Below are positions 32,208 through 45,199 of a stretch of 64,000 bases of DNA, in pieces. The first letter of the stretch is position 1, and the number at the start of each line of letters is the position of its first letter. The DNA is from Zymoseptoria tritici IPO323 (lineage: Eukaryota > Ascomycota > Dothideomycetes > Mycosphaerellales > Mycosphaerellaceae). The position numbers were made by a program, and so were the translations under genes. The DNA lies in NCBI RefSeq assembly GCF_000219625.1, contig NC_018208.1, forward strand, positions 682,001 through 746,000. The letters are read 5' to 3'. The notes beneath the pieces were generated by a model, which saw only the letters and a program-made list of their open reading frames with translations, was not told the DNA's origin and searched no databases.

Positions 32208-35200
32208 ATGTCGTCCCGACGACATCTACTCCTCACACACCACCTCGACTTCGATTCACCTGACAACCATGGCATGAGAACTGAGGAGCTTGGAGGATTG
32301 TGCAGGAAGGCGGTACAGAGATACGACGCAACGATACCACCCTGAGGGGAACAAGGAGTTTTTGAGATTCTGGGGCAGATACCACGGCATGACCTACGTA
32401 TCCTGAAATCAAGTCCGAGTTGACTGCATCTTGTTCCATGTGCTTATGTGTCTCGTTTGACGTGTGCCTGAGGATGTGTGGTGAAGATGATGTTGAAGAG
32501 AGTTTTGACTAAGGAACATAACCGTCCGAGCATGCATCAGAAGCACGACGAGGTTCTTGCCTCAACACAGCATGACATTATCATGCAGGTGCGTGTGATC
32601 AACACCATCGCCCATGGATACCTTGGAATCATGAGATCTGTTCCCTCGCATGTCCAAAGACCTCAACGAGCCTCCCTACAAAGCCGATCTCAAGCCCCTT
32701 GATGGAGAAATCATTCCAATGGGGTACAAATCTCGGGCACAAGAAACATCCGCAGCCGAGACTTCCTGAGGTGCAGTCAAGAAGACCGATTTGGAGTGAA
32801 CTTGTCGGCAGATTGGCCCATGTCCGCGGCGACTCGACATCGACGACTCGGAATACCATGCCAAGGACTTGAATAGTAACACAAGACGCTACATAGAGCA
32901 CCACGTGATGTTCTGGTAGGCAAGAAGATAAGGATGGCCATCAACCCAGCTCGCCGTGCCTGTCTCCTTGTGACCCTCGCGGGCCAAGACTGGGGGCCAT
33001 GTTCGACCCCAGGCTGAGTAAAAATACATCGCGCCGATGGGGGCATCCTGGACAGCGATCCCCGCGGCAAGTCCCATCGGATCCAGGATTCAGAAGACAT
33101 CAGCACTATAACCTCACTCCGCGGTCCGCCAAGAGGCCCAAGAAAGCGGGAGAGAAATGGACGTACAAGCATCGGGACAGGATGACGATTCCACGATCAC
33201 CTCATCACATCACACGGCGACCTGTCGACGCTCCGGAGGAGATCCATGGAAAAGACATCATTCACAGCAGGCGTCGCCGGCATGGCGCGAGCATCGTTGA
33301 TGGGGCGCTGTTGGCCCGGCGGGCACGCTGTTGTTGGCCTGGCAATTTGACGATACCCCGGACCGGTGACTTCAATCTTTGGAGCCCGGGAATCGCTCTC
33401 GTTTTGTCTGGTCCGCAGCAGCAGTCGGCTTGGCACCGGAGCAACTCCATGGGCCCATTCTCTGTGACGCGGCAGGAGGTTGGACAATGGATTGCTCGTC
33501 CGCCAAGCTGTCGCCTAGCCGAGATACAACGCCTGACACCCGGATTCGCAGCTCTTTGCTCCCCTAAACGGTCAAAGCAAGCGACTCGCCTCCAGAGTCC
33601 ATCCATGTTCATCGACGGCTCTCTCCTCCGAACGTCGATGTCCAAATTAAACCAATGCTCCATGATGTGCCGTAGGGATCCGGAAGCATGTTCTAAAAAG
33701 GGGACTGTGAGTCTTTGTTGACAGTGTGTTGGAGCATGGATTTGCTGCCAGGGTATGTTCGGTGGTAACTTCACATCATGACGGGACCAGCTCCGGACGA
33801 TGTGCTATTCTTGGCAGCACGATTGAAGTGAAGTCACACTACCACGACCAAGACTGCATGACACGATATATCGACGCCAAGGCACGTCAATAACACGATA
33901 CGTTAGACACGTTATGCTCAAGTCGAACCTACCGGCATTTTGATATCACTAACTGCCGCCTCGCAGCCAACAGCCAAGCCAAGAGTCGTAGGACTCGTCC
34001 TTCGGACCAACCACGACGAATTGCCTTTCACGACTCGACTTGTGCAGAGAACTCCCGCTTCAACTTACCTTGCTGCTCCGGGTTTAGTCAGGGCAAGTTT
34101 CCACGGTTCGCTCAGAGCGGGCGGCACGGACAGAGGATCCGCAAGTTAGTTGGTGTGTCGGGACACACGGCTGACGTTATGCGCACGATCTGCACAGCAT
34201 CGAAGCGCGGCAGAAGAATTCGGTCTTCTTCACCTCGTCAGGGCCTTCACCGCGAGAGCTCGTCGTACCTGCACGGCGCGTTTTCGACCGTATGTCCGTT
34301 CGCTTGTTGTCCGGGAGGTGGATTCGGCAATCGTTCAGGAATCGCTGGTTCGGCTTGCACGTCACTAGGCGAACAGCGAGTCGGTACTGCAGTGGCTCCC
34401 AATGCTGCATGTTGAACGTGAAGAGATGTTGTCACCGCCAGAGGTAGCAAGGAGAGCTGGAATACGGATCAGTTCGCACGAAATCTGTAGTGCCTGAGTA
34501 GCAAGCCGGATCCGCAATATTGACCTCTTACCAGCCATGTCTCGCTGTGAACAGTCTATCGCTTTTTACTCCTGCGTGGGCCAATAACGGCTTGCACACA
34601 CGGCTGGAGACAATTGCAATCTCTACGATAGGCCTACGTCGAGAAGTCCCCGCGGACCTGAACGTCATCTCAATAGGCTTGCAGCTACTCCTTTCAGCTT
34701 ACCACTCAGGTACGTACACATAAGCTTCTTGCATAAAAATCCGCACGAAAGTTGTGCCCGGCTCACGGAGCCTGGTGGCTGCTTGAACCCTCGGATCGCC
34801 GACGCCCTGGCCGAGACCAAGCATTGCAAGCGCGAGAGAAATTTTGCGCGGTGGACTCTTGTACTTTCCGCCCATCGTGAGCTGTGTATTGGTTGAAGAT
34901 GTGGGAGATCAAAGATCTGATAGTGTGAAGAGGTTCTGTCTGAGAATTGGTCAGCTTACTTCTTCCGACTGCAGCGTGAAGCCGCTATGTTGGGCCGAAG
35001 TGGAACAGTCGGAGTTAAAAGAGATCGACCCAGGTTTCGTCCGAGCCTTTGAAGGTACGCTTCATATGACATCTCAGATCACACGTAGGTTGTCGTGCTG
35101 CTCGCAGTGCGACTCCAGTATTGAGGAATTGCGATGTGCTGAAATAACTCCCGCGCATGAGTTCGTCGCCCCGATGTTGATGAGAAAATTGTTCCGAGGT

Positions 35201-36307
35201 CGTTCTGTTCTTGTCTACAAGCACATGAAAACGCTGTCAAACATCGGAGCATGCCGCCCAGCGCCTCGACATTAGGGCTGTCAGAGTCCGGCCGAGTCGC
35301 GACACTGAGAGTGCGAGTCTTCTCTCGGGGTCTCTTCACCAAATGAGTCAGCTGCTGTCTAGTTTCAACACGCACCACAAGGAATGCAAAGGCCGGATGA
35401 GACTCCACACGCCTGTGCAGCATCATCCCGCGTCGGCGGCGTCGCCAAAGATTTTCTTGCATACAGATCCCAACCCTTCTAGATGTTCCAGGCGTGTTCC
35501 ACGAGTGTCGATCTCTCAGGTACTGTTATACCAAGAAAAGTACCACACGGGACGAAAGCGAGACATTCTCCAATGCTGAATGCTCGGTGCCGGGCAATGT
35601 TCGAGAAAGGGACCTGGAGAGCGAAATTGACGTAACACAGTAATGGCGACCAAGACCCACGTGGCAGGGCGAGATGATCGACGCCTGGGCCGCAACGTGA
35701 AAACTGTAGACTGCTGACTGCCAAGTCGCTGGGAACGGACAATCGCGTTTCTGAAATTCCCGTTGTTTGGTGATCGGGATGTGAAGATCGAGTGGTGGAA
35801 AGGGAGACGTGTCCGCATGCGGATGAGGAATCTCTGGCGGTGTCGCGCATGATGTTAGACGTCTTCGACTGCACTTCTGCAGACCAAAGTGTCCATCATA
35901 CGCCCGCCGACGCGTACAATCTGTGATTGGAGAACCCGCCAAATGCAGCACGCGAAACGTTGTCAGGTTGATAGATCAGCCAGTATGGTGGTGCATATAC
36001 CTCCTTCGTTGCGGCTTACCACAAACGGCATGCGAAATGACCATGTGGAAGCCAGTAGAATTTTCCTGCAAGCCATACCGCTGATGGCTGCGACGCCAAC
36101 AGCCACCCGCCCGATTAGATTGCAGCAACATCAAAGCCACGCGGCTGAAATTTCATCGTGCACAAGTGCGCAAGAACGTAAGTATCATTCGGTGCCGGTC
36201 TGCCTAAGACATGAGCTTGTTTTGGGGAATTCGTTAATGTCTGTTCGGCGGGGAGTTCCGACGGTGATGACTTGTCCCAATAGCACGGTAGGTGGTGAAA
36301 CATCCAT
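32208..36307. other. Gene-poor stretch, 4.1 kb
   Basis: Only short, overlapping ORFs with no recognisable protein are present, the longest being 240 codons at 32999-33721 on plus and 170 codons at 33262-33774 on minus. The two overlap in antisense and neither has family features. Base composition is mixed, with no long repeat visible by eye. It may hold degraded sequence or an lncRNA; I cannot support a gene. Confidence 0.4.
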
Positions 36308-37374
36308 TTATACCACCCAAGCGCGATAGATCGTGCGGCTGCCCCAAACTTGACCTTTCTTGAGGATTACCATATCTCTCCACTTGTCGTTGTTGATGGC
36401 GTTCACGTAGCGCGAAGCCTCGATACACATTCCGCTTCGAGGTCCTCGCGCGGGCTGTCCGTCCATGGCTGGCACATCGATGAAACGGCCAGCATAGAAT
36501 TGGAAGGCAGGTTCTGTGCTCAAGGCCTCAAAGTGAATATTGGTGTTGGGATGCGATAGCTCGAGCAGCTTGTACATCTGTTCCTTTCGAGTATCCAGCT
36601 TGATGGTTGATGGATCTGTGTTCATCACGAAGCAGTGATCTGGATTCGGCTCCTCGGGCCCAAAGACGAACTGCTCGTCTTGTGGAATGCCTGGGTATGG
36701 CTCAATGGCACCTGTGGGGATATCGTCGCTATCGGTCACCATATGCATGTTGGTCTGGACTTTCGCTCTTGTCCCTTCGATGGTTGGGCCTCCTGAGATG
36801 TTGAAGTAGCTGTGGAAAAGACGTCAGTGTCATGTTGTGTACAGCGTCTGTTGTTACGATCATACCTGTGATTCGTCAAGCTGACGGCCGTCTCTTCGAC
36901 TTCATCGCCCACGAGCTCGGCTTCATATTCGATCTCGAGACTTGTCTTCTCAATGCCATGGTCTTGCTCCAACGAAGGTGTATACCAGATCTTCACCTCC
37001 ACCGTACCCGGAAAGCCCTCATCTCCGTCTTTGCTGAGGTATTTGAATAGCACTGCATCTTTTCCATTCCGTGTGACAGGTGTAGGTCCCTCGAAGTCCT
37101 TCTTACCCCAGCCTGAAGGTCCTCCGTGCAGGGTGTTGGGACCATTGTTCGCGGTCAAGTCATAGCTCTTTCCGTTCAGTCGGTCGATCTTCGCGTTCGA
37201 GATACGATTGCAGACTCTGCCGATATTCTCGCCGAAGAATGGACTGTGCTCGGACTTGTACGAAGCTGCTGATGGGAAGCCCAGTACGATGTTGTGGCCG
37301 CCCACGCGGAATTCTTGGATGATGCCGCCCTGAGGCAGGAACGTGAAGGCGTCGGAGAACTTGGATTGAGCCAT
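36308..37374 (-). CDS. Aldose 1-epimerase (galactose mutarotase)
   Basis: The enzyme interconverts alpha and beta anomers of hexoses such as galactose and glucose in the cytosol. Exons are 36866..37374 and 36308..36809; the 56-nt intron (GTATGA..TTTTCCACAG) splits an AGC codon. The join closes to 336 residues, usual for the family. Family landmarks are present in order: the N-terminal QEFRVGGHNIVLGF, the ENIGRVCNRI loop, NNGPNTLHGGPSGWGKKDF with the catalytic-site HGG, SLTNHSYFN across the splice, PDHCFV and a C-terminal GMCIEASRYVNAINND containing the likely catalytic Glu. The ATG at 37374 begins MAQSKFSDAF. Confidence 0.9.
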
Positions 37375-38419
37375 GCTGGTGATGGTCGAGGATCGAAAGT
37401 GATGTGAGAGATTGAAAGGTATTGCCGCCTACCTTTCACTGTCCTCGCGGTTCAATACCATGATCAGTGGAGCCGAGATGGAGGGGCACTTTAGCCTGTT
37501 CACGTATCAGTCATTTTGCCCACCTCGTATGCAGACATGAGCCTGAATGATGCTGAGCCATGCGAGAATTACTGGTACAATTGCCAGCGAAAGAGCATGT
37601 TCTCATGTTTCATCTTTGTTGTCGGTAACAATGTCGGTCAGGAAACAGCAGCGAACAAGGGAGTGCAACTTGGCAAAGTTATGAAACGCCGGAGACCGCC
37701 ATTCCGCCAGCACCATCCTCGACCTCACGTTCACTCATCAAACCTGCCCAGCACCTCCATGCTTTGTTCACATCACGCTCACTGGACATGCCGCAACGTG
37801 GTCCAGTCGTCGCATTGGCAACAAGACACGCTTCATCACTCGAATGACGATCTGCCGGTCACACTGCATTGCGTGGCAGACCGCCAGGGGCCTACTGGTG
37901 ATTGTAAACAGTGCGCACGCTTGTGAACCTGGACAACTCCCATGTCGAAATCCTTCCAGCGCATTGGCTCGGGGACGTTCTTTGCAGCCTCCCAACACCA
38001 CTGCAGGATACACGAATACTCGCAGAAATGAGATTGGACCTGCTCACTTACAGGATACATGAGTACGTTCGGAAAGGAGATTGGACTTGTGGATTGTCAG
38101 TCAGCATCAGCATAACGATCGTCGTGAGCAGCCATCATTGTGCGCAGCGGTGAAAGGAAGTCGAGCGGTGAGGTAAACTCTATATTTGAATGCCCCGAGT
38201 ATCGTGTGAGTCTCATCTCTATCTATCAGACGCGTCCGCTGCGCTAGTTCCCAAGATGCGATGAGGCGCGCCGTGTAATACATCCTCAGCGCCGATGGTA
38301 TTCCCAACTCCATGCTTGAACGCAGCACAAAAACGACAGTAACAGCACGTGGCTCAATCCCGTCCGGCAAATCTCCGGCTCCATGTGCATTGTTCCAATA
38401 AAACACTCAAACTCGTTTC
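37375..38419. other. Intergenic
   Basis: This is the epimerase promoter and the 3' flank of the Zn2Cys6 gene. I see only short ORFs and no repeat or RNA gene. Confidence 0.45.
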
Positions 38420-39520
38420 CTATGATGAAACCTGCACGAATTGGCTGAACTCGAGGTCGATCATGGGATCCAAAGGAGTCATGCCAAGGCTGATGTCCTG
38501 ATGCACCTTCGGCAGGTAACCTTGGGATAGTGCATGTTGGTACAGAGGAAGACCTCCCATGCTCATATCGTAAGAAGAGGTCGGGTCCCATCCACCAAAT
38601 GGCATGTTGGACATCTTCTCGTTGGCTGGCTCCTCGTAGGTTGTTGGTGACTGGATCATGTACGTCGATTGGATGGTGTTCTGCTGAGCGTGCTGGCTTG
38701 GATATGCCCACTCTGCGTGATACAATTGTGGATCATGCGAGAGTGGAGAGCTCGTGCGGACGGGTGAGTGCTGCGATTGATGCTGAGAGAGTCGCGGATT
38801 GGATCTTGGACTCTGTTGTTCGGTAGGCGAGTTTGGGCCGCTGAAGTGAAAGTTGTCGCGAAAAAGTTGTGGCTTGGCGTCGTATGAGCTGTAGGTAGCC
38901 GATTGTCGTTTCGACTGATACGCTTCGTGTTGGCTGTGTTCGGACTCGGAGCTCAAGCTGCCACGCCTTGCAGCAAAGCCGGCGCCTTCAGAGATCAAAC
39001 GAGACTGCAATTGCGAAGGGTCCTCTTCGAACATTTCCACATCGCCAGATCCGTCGTTCTTCGACTCCAGCAGACCAAGGGCTTTCAGGATGTCGTGGGT
39101 AAGTGGCTGGCCGTTGTCGCTCTCGCTGAGCGTAGATCCCGTCCAGGCTCCGGCGGCTTGCATGCGCCTGTAAATTTCTTGGAGACCAGAAACCAGCTGA
39201 GCCTGCTGCTGCTCAAGCATCTCGACGTAGCCTTTCGGGTAGACCTTGTCGTTGGACTTTTTGCGCTCGCTGATGAACAGTCAGACAACAAGATCAAACG
39301 ACGTTCGAGACAGAGTCCGCACTCACCCAAAAACACAGATGGCGTTGTCGGTCCGACATCTCGAGCAAGGGCTTGAACCATCGCACTTGCTCTTCTTGAG
39401 ACGGCATCGATCACAAGCCTTGCAGACACGCTTCCGAATGCCATCGGTCGTTGAATCTTGCGAAGCAGTTCGAGAGATGTGACCCAGCTTTGTCGCGGGT
39501 GAATGTGCGCTGGGTGCCAT
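38420..39520 (-). CDS. Zn2Cys6 (Gal4-type) transcription factor
   Basis: This is a nuclear DNA-binding regulator. Exons are 39327..39520 and 38420..39269; the intron (39270-39326, 57 nt, GTGAGT..CATCAG) lies directly after the zinc cluster. The join closes to 347 residues. The cluster is C-x2-C-x6-C-x5-C-x2-C-x6-C in CDRCRLKKSKCDGSSPCSRC plus RTDNAIC, around residues 30-60. It is followed by the linker ERKKSNDKVYPKGY and a short coiled coil VEMLEQQQAQLVSGLQEIYR. The remainder is S/Q/P-rich with no fungal-specific middle homology domain, so this is a short factor. The start chosen is MAPSAHSPATKL; the frame is open upstream. The closest named relative is unclear to me (fluffy- or Pf2/COL-26-like factors have a similar post-cluster helix), so no target is assigned. 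Confidence 0.8.
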
Positions 39521-41819
39521 TGTGTGTGAGTGGTACGAGACCGTGTTCATGCAATGGAGTTGGCCGCGGTGTGACATTGCAATGTTGTGGAAGGATTGTC
39601 GTCTGGAGTTGAGGTACAGATGGAGCCTTGTTCATGTAGAGCCAAGTAAGAGACGACCAGTGGGGTTGGGAGAATAGTGAAATGGGACGGGAGCGAAGAC
39701 GTTTAGATATATCGAATGTCCGTTGTGATTGATGCGGCCGCGGCAGTACCAAGAGCGGGCCATCCCAGCAAGCTCTCCCAAGATCTTATGCACCGCCTGG
39801 TACACAGGTCAACGCTGAGGCCGTTTTGTCATCGTGCACGCCTAACACAGTGGCATTCCGTCCGGGATTTAGCGTGGCAGTGTCACGGCTGTTGGACCGG
39901 AGGGTAGCGCGATAGCAAGCAATACGCTTGTCCCGGGAGCTAGACATGGACCAGGTGGCATAGATGATGCACGCTGTCGACAAGGTTTGCAATAAGGTTT
40001 GGACGGTGCAGAAGGGATCGGTGACCAGGAGCAAGACGACCCGAATCCCGGTGCGATGCAGAAATAGTGAGAACGGCGAACGGAAGGGGACGCACTCGGC
40101 ATCCGGGGCTTGTTTGACCTCCACCTGGAAGGATGTCCATGTGGGAAATGTGACGTCGGGAGGTGAGGATTCAGAACGTTATTACTCATCAATATGGTCA
40201 CTGTAAATGACCGTTATCGTGTCGGTGCTGCTGGATGCTTAAGCGGACCTCATGCTACCGCTTGCCCGTGGAGCTCAACGCACATACAACCACGAGTCCG
40301 CACAACAGACCGCATGCGCAAACAACTCCCTCAAGATGCCTTGCCACTTGCTATTGAACACGCCAAGACGACGTCGGCCACGACTGCCCCATTCAGCATC
40401 CAATGTACCGCTCGCTCCCTCGCTCTACCCCTCATCAATGCGATGGTCGCAGTACCGCTAAACACCCATGCATCTTGCCCGCCAAGCGCGAGAGGGATCT
40501 TGGAGTCGTCCACCTCCAGACCATCTTCTCCACGTGTGCGAGCCGAGTGCAGGACGTGTCCCTGCGCTCGTGAGGAGCAGTGCCACAGCGCCCGTCCTCG
40601 CCGACCAAAGGGAAGCAAGGACAATGGTCGGCACGCACCTCAGACCTCTCGAGCGGTTGCCACGACTGGCTGGGTGCCTGAACGTGCGCTCACGGCTCTG
40701 TCTTCGATAGCACTGCCTCAACAGCACTGCCGGCCTTGGATCATGCCCACAAGGTGGTGATGAAGAACGCTGCACTGCCAGGCTGGCTCATGATTGAGAC
40801 CACCATTAGCGGCCGATCATCTCGCTCGTGGGACTCTCCCTGCGATCGTCACGTTGGCTCATTTGGCTGCGCCGACGTTGCTACCCCGTGATTTCCAAAC
40901 CCTGTCAAAGCCGAGAGACCCCGGTGAACTTTGGCCCAGGCCTTGCGGCCTGAGATCATCATCCTTCACAGGTTGTTCATTCCTGAAGTCAGATCTAACT
41001 TAAGCCCGACCACCTTCAGACTGACACGGGATGAGCCGGAGCCTCAATCGATACCGGTCCGGCAACTGCTGGAACCCCGATTGTCGTTGCGCGCAGTTAA
41101 GCTACTCAAATACGGCGCTCATCACAGCTTCCGATTCCGATGAGCTGGCCGCCGACCCTGGTCAAGAAGTATTCTTGGCGACGAATGTCTCGGCGCAATT
41201 GCTTTGGCTTGCTTCGGATGATGACTTGCAGACAGCTACTGATCTTTCGGCGTTTGATCCTGTATACGTCTAGCCTCTAGGACGCCCTCATTGGTGACGA
41301 ATTCCCTCAATATCGCACAGCCTGCAATGATTAACATGGCGTGCCAACTCCGGCTAAACGCACAGGCGTGCATATGGCTTTCTCAAACGCAGCAAAGCAA
41401 TCCCAAGCAGAACACGAACGACTCCACATTGCCATCTATGGACTGACATTTGGGATGAAGGACATTGCCTTGGCACGTACCATGGCCATGTTCTTGGCTG
41501 CATGTAGAGGGCATCCTGATTGCAATGGTGTTCATCCCCGAACTACCCCACAACTGCATGGATGTGCCACTCTTTCCAACGCCAAGCTTCAGGCATCGTC
41601 TTGTCTGCCTTGACCACTGTCTTGGGGCCAGCGATGCAATGGACATCTCTGACACGGGTCTTGGCGCTTGCTCACCGAGCTAGCCAGTCTTCTCCACGCA
41701 CGAGGTTCTTGACTTGGCTCCAAGACTTTCCGGTGGCTTATGATCGTTGGCGACTCTCTTGGGTTGTTTCTAATCTCAGGCAGGTCCGGATCCTTAGTGT
41801 CAAAATGCATGTATTTTAC

Positions 41820-42000
41820 TCTGCTTAAGCTGGACTTTCTCTAAGTTATTCCGGATTTGCTTAACATATACACAACGCATACTCTACGCATTTTGCCCGG
41901 ATAAACGAGACGCTTATTTAGTTCTACAGCTACTTACGATACGTATATATATGTCTTAAAAACATAATAAAACAGTTGTATATGTATAGGAGAAGTCGAC
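41820..42000. other. AT-rich, TA-rich block
   Basis: This block stands out from the GC-richer surroundings by its density of TA steps (acgtatatatatgtcttaaa, ttgtatatgtatagg). It ends at a palindrome-like motif, gtcgacgctatagtcggcgc. Local AT enrichment with TA excess is what RIP mutation leaves in ascomycete repeats, but no parent element is recognisable. Confidence 0.4.
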
Positions 42001-44093
42001 GCTATAGTCGGCGCTAGTCGAAGGGAGTGCCAGCTGTTAAAAAACTACTGGGACTATGCGTGCAGCCTGACTTAAGTTATGCCGACCTGCCTGAGTATAG
42101 AAAGAACCCTCTCTTGGACCGTTCCTGGGATCACGCCATGCCAAGTGCTGCAGGACGCAGGATGTATGCAACTTCAGTTTCGAAATCATTATCGCAAGGC
42201 AGGAGTGTTTCACTGAATTAAGACAACATCTCTCGGCAAATCGAGCGTCTACAATCGGCAGTTGGGCAGTGTTTCAAGCCACGACCGATGATCGGGCGAA
42301 GCATCATCCCAGCACAGCTATGCAGGCACAAGGCAACCCTTTCAGGGGGCCCACGCACGATTGGCGGCGACGCTACCTACTTCCATGGCCATCGAGTCCA
42401 GATCCTGGGAGATGTATCGGCACGATTTTGAAACCCTCCGTGGAGGCACGTCGTTTCGACATCCTGCTTGAACAGTCACAATAAATCTGTAGCCGCGGAT
42501 TTGGCTGCCACCTGGTTTGGCTTGGGGTCGAATGTCCGCTGACTTGCTCGATCAATAGCTAATCACAATGCTATCGTGTGCTTCAGCCTTCAACCATAGC
42601 AAGTTCGGATCTATAAAATGGCGCGATCGAAGCTTCCAGGCCGGGCCTGCAACCGAACTTCCGTCCACGTAAGAGACCTCTCGCTCCTGTACACGAGCAC
42701 GATGCCAAAAATGGCCCATATTACAGAAGCGAATGCTTGACTGATAACGGACATGGGTCAAATGTCAAAAGCCGTCCGCTGTACTACTGAAGTACTGAGC
42801 GAGCGAGAGGTCGGTTCGGGAACGGAGACTCGCTATCCGAGGATCAGACTGCTGCTTTGACCGACAGGGAAGCACTTGACTTGGACACTTTGAGCCTAAT
42901 TGGTGCCGATCATCCTCGTAACTCTGTGTATGAGCCATATTAAGGATTTGGTTCACTTTGATGAACCGTCGGAGATACACCGCATTTCAATGTACGCCGT
43001 CAACTAGGATATCGAACGCGCGACAAAACACCGGCAGATGGCATGGGCGTGCGAGATCAAGGCTGCATTCAGAGCGCTGCGCAAAGGTCGCCGTGGTGCG
43101 GCGCCCAATCAGCGGTCTCCTTCCACTTTTTTCCGCCCTGCGATGGACCTGCGGATCGAGAGACAGAAATAATCAGACTTTGGTTCTCGCTGGCGGTCTG
43201 TCATCACCATACAACCAGGGAATACCAGTTTGAACACATCAGTCAGCTCACGGGGAGCACACGTGCTCGGTAAGCTCTGTTATACTGGCCGATACATCGA
43301 AGTAATGCGCCTGTTGCGCCGCCGTTGCGATCCCAGCTGATGCTGAAGTCCCGACCTATTTTTGAGAATCGAGGCTCGATAGTTTTACGTCCTTCCCGCG
43401 GATCTAGCCGGGACATGGTGCAGACCTTTTGCATACTTCGGAGTTCGCACTGCCTTGAACACACATTCTAAACAGCCTCAAAAACGCTTGTGTGATCGCT
43501 TCCACACAATCTGAGGTGCCAAGATCGGATAAGCGTTTTGTCTATTGCTCGGCGAATTGCGTATCGCGATTGAGTGTGCAGAATGTCACAGAATCTTCTC
43601 CACACGTGCGAAGACCGCCGTCGTTGCAAGTTTCATAGCCAACCTCAGTCCATCAGCTTGGCCGTACCAGTCCGAAGACGATCGAGACGCTCCCAGCATG
43701 TCCAGAACATCCAACATTCTTGTTCCACAAGCAGATGTGAGCCGCACGCGATCGACACACACACCCCGACACTGGAAGGATCAATACAGCGTCCCCGACA
43801 AAGTTGGCCGGGCACCCATATCCTCGCCATGTTTCCTCGGAGCCGGCACTTGGTCAAATCCCGAAAGCCCTGATTTCCTCATCTTCCCTGATGCTGCCTA
43901 TTTCCAACGCACACCACAAGTCGAAACGAGCAGGCTGCATGGCATGCATGCCAGCTGTTGGCGATCGTGATGGATGCTCCTTGAACGCAATCGTGCCACA
44001 TGCTCCGATGTCTGAGCAAGGAAGTGTTGCATCCAAACAATCCCATCCAAACAGCATATCTAGCGATGAAGTTGTTTTATTTTTGGTGGGTAG

Positions 44094-44160
44094 CCGAAGG
44101 CTACCTTCCGGTGGAGTTGCACATCCGCAAGAGCTAGTCAGTGGAATCGAACCACCATAA
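44094..44160. other. Perfect 7-bp hairpin beside a tRNA T-arm-like sequence
   Basis: GGTAGCC-GAA-GGCTACC forms a 7-bp stem with a 3-base loop at about 44098. Some 35 bases on, the minus strand reads GGTGGTTCGATTCCACT, matching a tRNA T-stem and loop, followed by a 7-base acceptor-like GACTAGC. No matching 5' acceptor, D-arm or anticodon arm is present, so this is not a complete tRNA. Confidence 0.3.
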
Positions 44161-44778
44161 TCACCATCCAAACAGCACATCAGAGTTCCCAATCCCGGAG
44201 AAAATGACGCTCGAGGGAACAACCCTCCATAAACGGCAACGCATCGACCGCTGTTGCGGCCCTGCGCATTCCCCACACCTCCACCGGAACTCCGCCTCAT
44301 TCCCCATTACTGCCCAGAAAACTGTGTCGTCGGTCGCACTTCATGAGCAAATAAAACGTGTCTGCACGGGACACCCCTGTTTCAGGCATGTCCAGGCTGC
44401 CATGAACTCGTGAATCGTGAAGACAGCGAACTCCCGACTGGGAACTGCTGTCATGAGTCAGTGATAGTCGGTAGGCAGTGCTCGGACGACCTCGGAGTGC
44501 TCGTATATGAGCATCGAGAGCTCCGGAAACGATATGTAAGTTCACCTGTTCCCTCCACGTTGCGTGCGGTTGAAGGCAGTGGTTTTGCACAGCCCGACGG
44601 ACGTGCGGAAGTCGCACAGATCATGTCAAGTGAGTGAGGCTGTGAAGAGCCACCAAGGTGAAAGTACCCGTAACACATTCTCCAGAGCGTTGACTCTGGC
44701 GGTGCGATTCTCCACCAGAGAGTCAGAGGCAGGATCAACAAACGAGACATGAAACGGCGTGCATACAGGAACGCCTCA

Positions 44779-44899
44779 TGGATCGCACGATACAAAAAGC
44801 ATTGCACGCAGGGGACATCGAGGGTCGAGATATGAGACTCGTGGATCGCACGATACAAAAGCATTGCACACAGGGAACATCGAGGGTCGAGATATGAGG
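44779..44899. repeat. Tandem direct repeat, two copies of about 63 bp
   Basis: Copy 1 (44779-44841) and copy 2 (44842-44899) both run TGGATCGCACGATACAAAA through GCATTGCAC.CAGGG.ACATCG to GGTCGAGATATGAG. They differ at about three positions and in the length of the A run. A degraded partial third unit may precede them (gcatacaggaacgcctc at 44761). It lies in non-coding sequence. Confidence 0.8.
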
Positions 44900-45199
44900 A
44901 TGTTTCAACTGCGATGCGCCGGCCTGTTTCGAGAAGCTGGCGGTGGATGGTGGGTGGTGTTCGCAACTTTCATTTCGTCGTTGAAAATGTGATACAATTG
45001 ACGAGCAGTAGAGGCCTCGAGCGCTTGCACGTAAACGGCGCTGGTCCGTGACCTTCAAATCGCATTGCTTTGGGTTCCAACTTCAATGTGCTATGCAACG
45101 GCAGAGTCCAAGTAGCAGCCAAGGAAACACGAACCTCATACCTCGACATACGACTCGTGCAGCAAATGTTCCATCAAGCAAATCAACTCCATCTTCCAT

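Larger units (their letters stand above)
39521..45199. other. Gene-poor stretch, 5.7 kb
   Basis: No supported protein gene lies here. It contains an AT-rich, TA-rich block (41820-42000), a short hairpin with an adjacent tRNA T-arm-like sequence (44095-44160), repeated short words (44033-44052 and 44166-44182) and a 63-bp tandem repeat (44779-44899). The many ORFs of 60-190 codons overlap one another on both strands and show no family features. The region looks like degraded non-genic or old repeat sequence. Confidence 0.45.

Noticed and set aside
32999..33774. Overlapping 240- and 170-codon ORFs on opposite strands
   Set aside because: They overlap in antisense and show no motif, signal or splice structure.
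44141..44160. Complete tRNA gene suggested by GGTTCGATTCC on the minus strand
   Set aside because: No 5' acceptor strand, D-arm or anticodon arm can be placed upstream.
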